This document shows positions 1 through 10,618 of a stretch of 64,000 bases of DNA, piece after piece. Each line of letters opens with the position of its first letter. Within the stretch, counting starts at the first letter, position 1. The notes beneath the pieces were generated by a model. It searched no databases. It was not told the origin of the DNA and saw only the letters and a program-made list of their open reading frames with translations. Position numbers and translations under genes: made by a program. The DNA is from Desmodesmus armatus (Eukaryota; Chlorophyta; Chlorophyceae; Sphaeropleales; Scenedesmaceae): positions 1 through 64,000 of the forward strand of contig VIIQ02000085.1 in NCBI GenBank assembly GCA_007449985.2, read 5' to 3'.

Positions 1-3000
1 TGGTACCCCAGGCTTTGTCAAAAGGAGAGTATGCAACCTTTTCTCTGTCATGTCAGGCTTCTTGCTGTGAAAGATGAACACAACCGTCAAACGATTACGT
101 TACCATACTGATCTACTGACCAATGACCCAGGGGTGAACAACGCAGCATAGGCCAAGGTTTCCTACGATGGCCCGTGCCATCCGTAATGCTCGCGGTCTT
201 TTAAACAGTCATTGCAGCCACCGCCTGGCACTGGACGGCAGAACGAGCTCTAACTACCTTTCAGTCATCCATCCTTCATCGGCCGTTTCCACCATCCACC
301 GCGCCTTCCGCTACGTCGCCAGTTACGACCCGTCGTTGCAAAGAGACAAAACATTCTCTGATGCGGCCACGACAGCTTGAGTGCAAGGAGCTGAGCAGGT
401 CAGCACTGATCTGCTGCAGGCAAATGCACCACACACAGGCACAGCTGCAGCAATCGTTGGAGGTATCTGCAGAGTGACCTGATCTATGCACGCATATTGC
501 AGTGACGAGGATCCGTCCGCGATGGCTGCGTGCCCAAGCTCTGGGGTGAAGCAGCAGTGGGCAATGGTAGTTGCAGCAGTCTAGGGGCCAGACAGTATCA
601 CAGGTGTGCCTGCAGCTGCTCGTTGCACTGTTACTTGAACGTAAGGCCTCCCATTGACAAATGCTCCATATCAAGGCTGACGCCAGTACAGTTGTCAGGA
701 GCTGCTGCACGGGACACATGCTGTTGTCCACAGCAGCTGGGATCATGTAGGTTGTGCTGCTGCTCACTTCAGCACATGCTTGGCTACATCAATCCTGTCA
801 TGCTGCTGCACTGGCACAACTGCTGTGCAGGCGCTGAACTGGTGACCAAGCTGGCTGCAGCAACGGCAGCCAACATGTCCCCTTGCCCAGGATGACGGAC
901 TGCAGCAGCAGTATGTGGTTGCACAGCAAGTTGCAAGCAGCCTACATGACTATGGACAAGGCTGGCAATGCTTGAAGCAGCTGCGAGCGCGCTGGGTGGT
1001 ATGCACTGGGCATGCACATCACATATGCATCAAGTTTGGACCCCACTGCTGCCATGTGACCAACAACTAATTTCTCACTTGCCGTGTGGCATGCGCAGGA
1101 ATTGTTGCGCAGCAAGGGTGTGCAGCGGGTGGTGCTGGACTCTCTGTGCGATGGTGCCTTTTGAAGCAGGTAAGATATAGCCACACATGGTGTGCTGTCG
1201 GAATTCTTGCGCTTCATGGTGCAGATGCCGAGGATGCAGAAGCAGCAGCCTTTCATGCAGGAGGAGCAGTGCAGCAGCTGCGCACCCTTGTCAGCGCTAG
1301 CAGTGCTGCTCAGCAGGTGCAGTGCTTGCTTTGTTGACACACACGCCCTCATGCTCAATCATGTGTCTAACACACGCCACTGCCTGCTGACATCGGGGTT
1401 TGATGTGCACAGGAACCGTAATGAGGGGTGTGCAATGGGCAGTGCTGGATTCCCTGGGCAATTTTGCCTAACAAAGAAGGTAAGATGCAGCCTGTGTGCT
1501 GTCACAGCACTTTGCTTGCTGATGCAAATTCTGAGGATATGTAAGCAGCAGCAGAAATGGCAGCGTGCCCTTGTCAGCAGCATGGTGCTGCCCACTAGTA
1601 GCAGTGCTGCCCAGGAGGCGGGACAGCAGCAGCCAGGCCTGGTCCTTTGATTGCAGCAGGTGACGTTGTTGTTTGTACTTTTTGCAGGGAAGAAGAACTT
1701 TCCCGCTACCCCTCGCTCAACATGAGCGCCCGTTTTACTGCAGAAGACGCCCAAGGTGATGCTGCTGCTGCTGAAGTTAGTGCCGTTGTCATAACTTGAT
1801 TGCCGGATGACAAGTTTGTAGCAGTATGCTGGGTGCAGTCTGTTCAACACAGAAAGTCTGCTTGATACATCTGCAATGGGCAGCTGTGGCTGCATGTGTA
1901 GCACGGCGTTGGTGTTGTGCTGTTGTGGCCCTTGTCACAAGCAGCAACAGCAGTTGTGGAGTGTGTTTGTTGGCCTTGGACAATGGCATCTTCAGCTACA
2001 ACGCCTGGTCTTGTGTTGTTGACGCTGTTGTGGTTGTAAGTACTACTTGCTGCAATGAGTGTCTGCGTGTGCCGGCAGTGACAGTACTGCTGCTTCAACT
2101 CACAGCAGTACCACTCTACAGGCCTTCCTACAGGCCTGGCCTAGTCAAATCGACAGCATATGTTAGTAAATACGATACCTGGTGCCCCTGCAAGCCTAAC
2201 GCTTGTCAACATTGTTAACGTTGCTAACGCTGTTAACGCTGCGGCCAGCGCTTGTTAACGGTCTTAACGACCAGTTAACGTTTTTCTACAGCGCCGTTAA
2301 ATACGGCGTTAACTGCCGTTAACTGCCGTTAAGCTGACCGCTAGGGTGCGTTACCGCCGTTAACGTTACCGCCGTTAGCGGTAGCGCGGCGGTGCCTAAC
2401 GCTATCTAGCGGCAGTTGCAGCCACTAACGGTGCAGGTAACGGCGTTGCTGTCATCATAGTGTGTTGAGGCCGACTTGAAAAGTCGCACAGGCTAAAACC
2501 GGCAAAATGGCGCGCATTTGGTGTTTCTGACTTGTCGAAACCAGTAGATGGGATATCATTTGGTCTTTGAGACGCCGTGTAAGCTCCGAGGACCGCACAG
2601 GTGCAGAGGGAGAGGCTGATGTTGACGCCATGGCTGTTAAGGTGGACTCCAGAGCTCCAGCTGTGGCACGACTGCACCAGTCAGACAAGGCTGAATTGAC
2701 TTGTTTAATTGCACATAATCCCTTGAACATGACAACTATGGTCACAACTATGGCTGGTAGGCCTGTTTTGGCTTGGTGTCAGTCTCACGCAGGCACATGC
2801 ACAGGCTCACATGTGTGTACTGTAACTGTAATTAATTCGACACTGTCGACACTGACGCACATCGTGGAGGCTGATACACACTGTAGCAACGATGCTGCTG
2901 TGCCATCAACCTCAAAACATGGCTGGTAATGCCTTACTCGCTGTACTGTGGCACATGCAGTTGTACCAGGTACTGTGGATCACACAAGTCACTGTGCAAC

Positions 3001-5650
3001 CTTGGTACATTCCTGTGCAGCCAGGATGCGGCCTTTGCTGCCCTCTTACAGGTCGCATACATTCATCAAGTTGATCTTGCACTACGTCACCGCGTCAGGC
3101 CGAGATTACATCTCTAAATGAGAAAGACAGATATGCTTTGATCTGTCGCATTCAAACCAGATGTCGTGTGACAGTTGAAGCAAAAGTGGCAGAACGAGCT
3201 GCGTAGGACGCATTACACCTTTCCAGTAATGTTGAGATTGCATCCTGTCTATGTCTGCCAGTCGCCAAGCGTCCTCGCGTTCGCTATAGTCTCAACTACC
3301 TCTCTGCAACAGTGCTCCTGTGCACTCGCCAGGCTCTCCAAACGGCACATCGCTGGCATGGAATGTGCTTTAAATATGGCACCGACAATACAGTCACCCT
3401 TCACAGGGCGTGTAGCCCCTCACATCACTGTTCAGATCGGAGCAGCAGCAGGGGCCCCTGAGAGAAGTGGCTGAAGCTCCAGATCAGCAGAAGACACCTG
3501 TCATTATTGGAATCGGGACACGATGATGGCACCACCAGCAGCCTTTTGGGAGGGATCCAGGCACATGTGACAGCAGGGTTGCAGGTCCTGGCCTTCAAGA
3601 CCGGCTCACATGTACTGCTGAACAGCAGTGCTGCTCATACGCAAGCTCTTCCACAGGTATGTCCAGCCAGGTTGTTGTAGTAGCCAGGAAGGGTTTTCAA
3701 CGTATGAATGTTCCTGTGCATGCTTGCTGGCAGGCCATATGACCAGGCCATGGCACTTGCAGCTGGGATGCCCTGCATCAGCTTCACTGAGCAACTGCTT
3801 TGCATCTTTGCACCTGGGAATGGGGCACGGGTACGTGTGTTCGTTGTGGCCATATACACATGGTTGTTTTGGCCCTGCGTGTGACTATGCTTGTCTTGGC
3901 TGCTGTCTTGTGCTTACAGGTCATCACTGCCTTGACATCATCTGTAGGGTGCAAGCAGCAGGTAAGCAATGCCCAAACTTCTGATGTAAGTTTAGCTGCT
4001 GGGGTCAAGGATACCGCAGCTTCCTGGAACTGAAATGGAAATGACACGGGCAAGCTGTCAGCCTCCAGTGCCAGGCCTGCCACATATGAAGGGGGCAGCC
4101 CATTACACATCGGACTGGCACAACCCATGTGTCAGCGCATTGGCAGGAACACCATCTTTACGGACCTTGAGCAGGTGCTAGCGGTCGGATGCAAATGCAC
4201 TGCAGGTATGTTGTCTTGTTTGGCTGCATCACCTGAATGCGCTGCTGCTGCTGCTGCTGCCAACCTACCGCTTTGCGCAGGCCCCAGCTGGGCACGGCAC
4301 CTGGCCCCCACACAGCGCCTCACACTTTTGGCCTAGTCAACAGGATGACACTCTGACTTGCACTGACCGTCAGCAAGGCCTCATGACATCAAGCAGAGGG
4401 GAAGCGGCGGCGGCAGTGCAGGCATTGCACATGCGCTTGCGATCATGGCAGTAGGCGGGTTGGGTTGGCCACAGCATACCCACCAGGCCTGCGTGTGTGG
4501 TGGCGACAATTGACCAAGAGCCTTTATTGCTGGGCCCTGCTCCAGCATGCTATGGTGCTGCTGCCAGCAGTCTGCTGGTGACAGCCGCCATCTGGGTGTA
4601 GACGCTTGGTGGACAATTGGTGTGGATTTGGACTGTGTGATGGTCAGCATGCCTATCTGGGAAGCAGGATTGCATACTGTGCTCATACCAGTTCTGGTTG
4701 CTTCTGCTGCGTCTGCCGGTGCAGTCTGCAAAATGCAGTGTTGGGCTCACAGCAGCAGAAGGATGCACAACTCATGTGCAAGGTTCCGCCTGTGTGTTGC
4801 TTGCCAGCTTTGAGCATAGTGCTGCTTGGCACTAAGTGGCATCAGGTTGTATCCTTGTGATGTTGTAGCTTGCACTTTGCCACAGCAGCATAGGGTATTG
4901 CTGGTTGGGGAGCGTATTTGAGGGCCATTGCCGACGTGCTCTGAGGTGCAAGCATGGCTGGGGTGATAGCAGTAAGACCTGGCATACACACTTGCTACGA
5001 TGCACTCGCGCACCGACGCGCATGCTATCCCTTTTGGAACGATGCGGACATGTGGCACATTCATGTGTGCAGCAGTGGCTGGGGGTTCAACTTCCCATTC
5101 ACTCTTGCTTGTACAATATGTGTTGTTTGTTGTGCGATGTATCTGGGTCCTTGTGCCAGTCAGTATGTATCAGCTGACTTGTGTGTGTGCAGTTCAGCAA
5201 TTAGTGTGTCACATCTGACTCTGAGTGAGTGTATCAGCGTGTAAGCTTGACATAGACTTAGCTTTTGCAGTAGCACTGTCAACAGTCGCAGCAAGGGCCG
5301 GAATGAGCAGAACAGTCGATGTCTGCTGGCAAACAGCGCATAGTTTGGTCGCGACTGCAACAGTTAGCTGCACACAGTAGGAACTGTGTCGCACGCTGCT
5401 GCAGGTGCCGCTGCGACAGTCGACTGACCCGCAGCGAGCAGTCGCGGCCTCAACAGTGTGCTGAAACCGCTCGACCTAAACTATGCACTTTGTCAGTACA
5501 GACTGCTCACAAGCATACAGCCAGCTGAAACAACAATGGAGAAATTTCCGATGTGGTGGCTGACCAGGAACAGGGTTCAGGTTTGGGTTCAGGGAGGCCT
5601 AAACCCAGGATCAAGCCTAGGGTGCAGCAGCAGGGCAGTGCCTCACCCAC
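1..5650. other. No confident gene; downstream flank of the HsdR-like helicase
   Basis: I find no exon chain supported by homology here. Short open stretches on the plus strand (for example around 1190-1340, 3690-3830 and 4090-4200) have a protein-like composition. The stretch at 1190-1340 vaguely recalls an armadillo-type helix pair, but neighbouring frames break and no family signature is convincing. A similar motif recurs more weakly at 1480-1650, next to a second GGTAAG, so this may be a decayed repeat gene. The missing 3' exons of the minus-strand helicase should lie here if the gene is intact. I searched for its arginine-finger motif and did not find it. Confidence 0.5.
2214..2445. repeat. 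Cluster of GTTAAC / CCGTTA motifs
   Basis: Seven exact copies of the palindrome GTTAAC lie between 2214 and 2364 (2214, 2232, 2254, 2274, 2308, 2318, 2359). Many further CGTTA or TAACG variants run on to about 2445. Spacing is irregular (10 to 41 bases), so this is not a simple tandem repeat. The core overlaps the general MYB-type recognition sequence, but any binding is inference. Confidence 0.7.
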
Positions 5651-6091
5651 CTGTCCACAAACAGAGCACCCAGACGGGGGTCGTCATAGCCTGTGCCAGC
5701 AGCAGCAGCAGCAGCAGCAGCACAGGAGGTGAAGATAGCCCCGGCACTGCTCTAAAAAACTCAAGAAAATTGAGTAGACGTAGGGCAGTGCAAGGATGAA
5801 GCAGTAGCTATGACACACCCCAGTTACATGGAACCTGACATACTCAACACCATCAAGCCTGGCCAGGGTCTGACAAATCCCAACAAGCACATGCTGGAAA
5901 AACACCACTGAAAGGGACTTCAACACAGCCACCAACAGCAACGGCCCTGGCCAGCCCCCCACCCACCTGTCTCAAACTTTGAACAGACCACCAGGAGCCG
6001 TGCGTCACCAGGGCGCACCCAGTAAGGGTTTATGTCACCCTCACCCAGCATCATGTCATCACAGCACACCTCCCCTTCATCATCACCATCA

Positions 6092-6128
<37 letters not shown>

Positions 6129-6169
6129 CTGTTCGTGGCGGCTGATCTGTGCTGGCATCATCATCACCG

Positions 6170-6209
<40 letters not shown>

Positions 6210-6547
6210 TTTGAGCTGTAGAGCATGACAGGCGGCTTGTGTTGCGTCTCGGACGCTTCCGAAGCGTCCGTGACACCTCCCCTGCTGCTGCTGCTGCCGT
6301 GGCGGCTGCAGCAGCAGCAGTGTCTGCAGGCTCCTGGTCTGTGTCACTCCCGGCAGCAGCAACAACAGCAGCGCCACGTGCGCTGCCCCCGCCAGTCACA
6401 GACCCAAACAGATGCTCCCTCTTCCCGCCACACCCCTCACTGCCACTACCAGCGTCACTACCTGTGTCACTCCCACTGCCGCTGCTGCTGCTGTTGTCAC
6501 TCCCACTGCTGCCGCTGCTGCTGTCGTCAAACAAGCTGTCTTTGCTG

Positions 6548-6578
<31 letters not shown>

Positions 6579-6656
6579 ATTCCTGCCCAACCACCACACC
6601 CTCACTCTCACTGCTGCCACTCCTGCACACACCTTGACTGATGCCAGTATCAAGCC

Positions 6657-6691
<35 letters not shown>

Positions 6692-7081
6692 GCTTTGCAT
6701 GCAGCTGCTGCCTCAATCCCAGCAAGTGCAGCATCCCAGCCACTCCCACTGCGCTGCCGCCACTGCTGCTGCTGCCTGCCTCTCTTCTGTCCCCTCTGCT
6801 GCTGATTCCCCTCCCCCTCCCCCTCCTCACCCTCCTCACCCCCCTCCTCCCCCTCTGCCCCCACGCTGCTGCCACTCCGTTTGCGCTTTAGCCGCCGCCC
6901 ACTGCTGCCATAACCCGCTGCTGCTGCTGCTGCTGCAACATGTGTCCCCCGTGTGAGTGCTGCTGCATCCCGCCCGGCAACGCGTATGGTGCCACTGAAC
7001 GCCCCATAGCAGAGGGGCCGTGTGTCACCAGCAGCAGCAGCCTGGGCTGACCTCAAATCCTCAGGACAGCCTGCAGGGTGC

Positions 7082-7127
<46 letters not shown>

Positions 7128-10010
7128 TGGCAGTTGTCAGCTGCTGACCATTCGCAAGCAGGATGGTGCAGCCCTTGTAGATCGCCCACACATAGCCCCC
7201 CATCAACTCTGTCACATGCAGTTTTCACAACCCTTATGCCCTCCCCCCCCCCCCCCCCCCCCCCCCAGGTCCCGGCGCACTCCTGTCAGCAGCAAGCGAC
7301 ACCTGTCTGCAATTTCACACACACCTAGGTTGATTTGACGCAACAACCTAGTCTTTTACTAAACTACATCCACAAAATTGGCCTGTGTAGGCACAACCCA
7401 CCTGCAAGCTGCAGCAGCTGCTGGATCCTGTCCACATGAGCTTGTAGTGCCTTGCGCAACTCCTGGCAGTACCACACCACATGCTGCCGCGACCGCACAA
7501 CCAACATGGCACGAAAGTCCACAAAACCCCCTTCCGCTGCTGCAGCCCAGGCAGTTATGAACCGCTCCACAACTTGCTCCGCCTTCGCAGTCACCAGCTG
7601 CCTGCTGTCACTCGCAGCCTGGATCAGTAGTGCTGCCGCCAGCGAGTGACTACTGCTGCCATTGCTGCCCGGCGGCTGCGCCGCATTGCTGCCAGCAGCA
7701 ATGCGGCCGCCACCGCCTTGCAGCAGCCGCCGTTTCCTTGCAGCGGCGGCTGCCGCCCTGCTGCTGCCACTGCTGCCATTGCTGCCGCCGGCGGCTGCGG
7801 CGGCAGCAGTGGCAGCAGCGTCCAGCTGCATCAGCTGCTGTCGCTGCTGCTCTGTCAGCTGCAGCCCGGAGATCTCAAAGCGTGGAGTGATGGATACAAA
7901 GCGCTGCAGAGAATCCAACACCAGACCGTCAGATGTAGCCTGCTGCAGCGAATAGGCATGGAACGGCTTGTATAAGACAGCAGGATGCATTGTCATCATC
8001 AGCTGATGCTGGTCCTGCACCTGCTGCTGCTGCTGTTGCTGCTGAGAAAGAGTGAGAACGTCATGTATGTCACCCAGAGGATCTACCTCCACAGCCTGTG
8101 ACACCCCAAACAGCTGCAAAGCACGGGGCCCTGGTGTAGCAGTAAACCCGAAGTATGTCACAAAACGCGGCTGCTGCACCAACGCCGCCGACCCCTGCTG
8201 CTGCTGCTGGGGACCTTGTGTCTGGCCGCCATTGCTGCCGCAGCCGCCGCCATTGCTGCCACAGCCGCCGCCATTGCTGCCAGCGAATGCTGCTGCCATG
8301 ATTGCTGACGTCTGCTCTGACGTGCTGCTGCCGTGATGCCTGTGAGCCTCGTCAGCAATGATGGCAACACGGCCGCCACTGCTGACACCATTGCTGCCAC
8401 TGCTGCCGCCATTGCTGCCATTGCTGCCGCCGGCGGCTGCGGCGGCTGCCTTGTGTTTGGAGGCCCTCCAGATGCTGCTGAGCTTTTGGATGGTTGTGAG
8501 GATGATCTTGGGGCGCTGGGGGCTGGACAGGGGGGCGGACAGGAAGTCCAGGAGCTGGGTGCTGCTGTTGGCACGGGCTACCGTCCCTGAGGTGTAGCCG
8601 AGACCTACAGCAGTTGTGAGAAACAGAGTCTTATACACACTGACTGAGCTATGCATTGTTGAGGGTGAGAGATAGCTGAGGCGCTGGGTGCTGCTGTTGG
8701 CACGGGCTACTGTGCCTGAAGGGCAGCCGAGACCTACAGCAATTGTGGGGAACAGATTGTTGTGCAGACTGACTGGATTATGCGCTTCTGAGGGTGAGGG
8801 GTAGTGCCCTCTCTGAACCGTACCTAATGCCAGTGGTTGTCCATAGGTGTGGTACTTGGCTTACAGCCGAAAAACTCAACACCCACCAGAGCAAGAACTC
8901 ACTCTTCAAAACACATACAATCAACATCCAAGCACCTCCTGTGCCACCCCCCCCCCCAGTCCACCCTTCTGCTGCACCTGCTATGAAGGCCTTGACCGTG
9001 TCCCCCAGCTGCTTGTCCAGCTGCAGCCTGTCATTCACAACAATCACAGTGTGGAAGGACTGACCGGCAGCATCAACCTGCAACACCACCAGCAGCAGCA
9101 GCAACAACAGCATCAGACGCCGAGCTGGCGATGGCTTGTGATCATGCAAAACGCGACACACTTGCTGCGTCGAGCAGTGGTACTGCCAGCTGCTGCCAGA
9201 GCTGCCAATGCACAGCTCCATCATGTAAGCTTGCCCACTGTGTTGAGCAATGCTCTGCCAGCTGCTGCTGGTGTCTAGGCACACATAGGGTCCAGCAGTG
9301 CTGGCGAAAGTGCTGGAGAGACTGGAGGGCAAGCTGACCAAGTGAACTTTTTTGTTTTATTCTTTATTATTTTACATATTGTTTTATGAGAGTGTACTTT
9401 TACTGTGGGTTCTCACGCACTTACAATCTACTGTGCACTGTCACATCCTTGGATGCTTGATGCATTGGCTGGATGCACTCCCTATGTCTACACACTGGTC
9501 ATATGGAAGCAACCGCTTACTCAGCACACCAGGAGACCTAGTATGCTTGTTGCTAGGGCTGTGTACCGTCAGCTCACTCACTGCGTCGAGCAGTGCTGCT
9601 GCCAGTGTTACTGATCTGCAGGCTTGCTCACTTCGTCAAGTACTGCACTGCCAGCTGCTGCCGGTGTCTGATGCACGCTTGCTGCAGTGCTGCGCCGTGG
9701 CGTCCACGCGAGCGCAAGAGCCCTATTAGGAGATTGTTACCAGGGCCAAGCTGTCACACGGTGTACCACGGTGCACATGTGCACCGGTGTGCATGTGCAA
9801 GGTGCACGGTGCACATGTGCACATGCCACCAGCTGTACAGCTGATGGCATCAGCATCAGACATCAGGTCACTCACTGTGTCCAGCAGTGCTGCTGCCAGT
9901 GCTGCTATGGTGTAGCTCTTCCCGCTCCCCGCAGCATGCTGCAGGAGGTAGTTGGTGGCGGTTGGGGCTGACACGTCAGCACGCACAGCACACACCAGGC
10001 TCACAACCGC
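5651..10010 (-). CDS. HsdR-like (type I restriction R subunit) helicase, partial
   Basis: Minus-strand exons in order: 10010-9876, 9077-8978, 8604-7402, 7070-5967, 5690-5651. All have GT-AG junctions and their phases agree. Motifs run in HsdR order: Walker A AGSGKS, then FHTVIVVNDR, IILTTIQK, the DEAH box (IIADEAHRHHG), GFTATP, YSLQQATSDGLVLD, LVVRSRQH, AFSG, LLVVCSKFETG, and across the last intron TGYDDPRLGALFVDR. In bacteria this subunit is the ATP-driven DNA translocase and endonuclease of type I restriction enzymes. Not found: the N-terminal PD-(D/E)xK nuclease domain (the cupin gene starts 609 bases upstream on the other strand) and the C-terminal QTLSRLNR-like motif VI. Large Ala/Gly/Ser/Gln and acidic stretches are inserted between motifs, about 300 residues after AFSG. 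The exons look eukaryotic, which suggests an old bacterial transfer. It may be a decaying or truncated copy; its function in the alga is unknown. Confidence 0.8.
7082..7126. repeat. CAG/CTG microsatellite at an intron 3' end
   Basis: A run of about 15 GCA units lies directly before the 3' splice site of the helicase exon 7070-5967. Read on the minus strand it is a CTG run that could act as the pyrimidine-rich tract. Similar CTG runs lie inside that exon (about 6092-6125 and 6170-6207), where they encode Ala stretches, and just before the 3' splice site of exon 5690-5651. Confidence 0.8.
8551..8800 (-). repeat. Tandem duplication over a helicase exon start
   Basis: The roughly 120 bases at 8551-8672, containing the start and 3' splice site of helicase exon 8604-7402, are repeated with substitutions at 8681-8800. 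The copy keeps the splice-site sequence and the first codons of the exon. It lies inside the preceding intron. Confidence 0.8.
9165..9700 (-). repeat. Degenerate copies of a helicase exon end inside the intron
   Basis: The end of helicase exon 10010-9876 (coding AAALLDT, followed by the 5' splice site GTGAGT) has about four diverged copies in the following intron, near 9165, 9233, 9577 and 9626. They keep the pattern of a CACTG..TCGAGCAGTGCTGCTGCCAG-type block on the plus strand but differ in detail. Confidence 0.65.
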
Positions 10011-10618
10011 CTGGACCTAGGGAGGGAGGCCCCACGCGCAGGGAGAAGGGGGGGGGGGGGGGTGAGAGTATGAGAGATGGCGTGAATGGTGTATGTGTGT
10101 TGACTAGTCCTGCAGTCTGTATAGACACGCAGTCATGGCAGGTTGCTGTTGCTGGTGTGCATTCGCACCTGGTGTGGCCTCCCCTCCTTGCCTGCCCCCT
10201 GACGAAACCTTTGGGCAACAGCGTGCTGCAGCTGTTCATTGTCATTAGGTAGAGGCTGTTGAAGACGCATTTCCATGTGCAGCACTCCCTACTGCATCAG
10301 AGTTAGTGAATGGTTGTGAGGCTGTAGTTGTGGCATCTGCAGACATAGGCTGGCGGTGTTCAGACTATTGAAATGAAACCTATAGCAATCAAAAAATTGA
10401 AGCGCTGGTCAGGTCGACGTTTGATATCCACAAAACACTCCATGACTAATTCAGGTTTCGGGTGTGAACGGTCTTTAGGAGCTGACTATGTTCAGAAGAA
10501 GAACGCACGCGAGCGTTTCAACCGCTTGTGTTGTCCAAGCCGTTCGCAGTCCAGTCACTGTTCGCAGTCCATTCCAGTCCAGTCACTGTCGCGGTCAAGA
10601 TCCAGCGGAGGGACAGCA

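Noticed and set aside
5575..5630. Telomere-like GGGTTCAGG / CCTAAACCC
   Set aside because: Only single imperfect units and no tandem array.
5684..5962. CQTLARLDG on the minus strand as helicase motif VI
   Set aside because: It lies in the intron before the TGYDDP exon, so the order is wrong, and it lacks the second arginine of the motif.
6225..6891. Several overlapping plus-strand open frames rich in Leu, Ser and His
   Set aside because: They are chance readings of the CTG-repeat-rich helicase exon on the minus strand.
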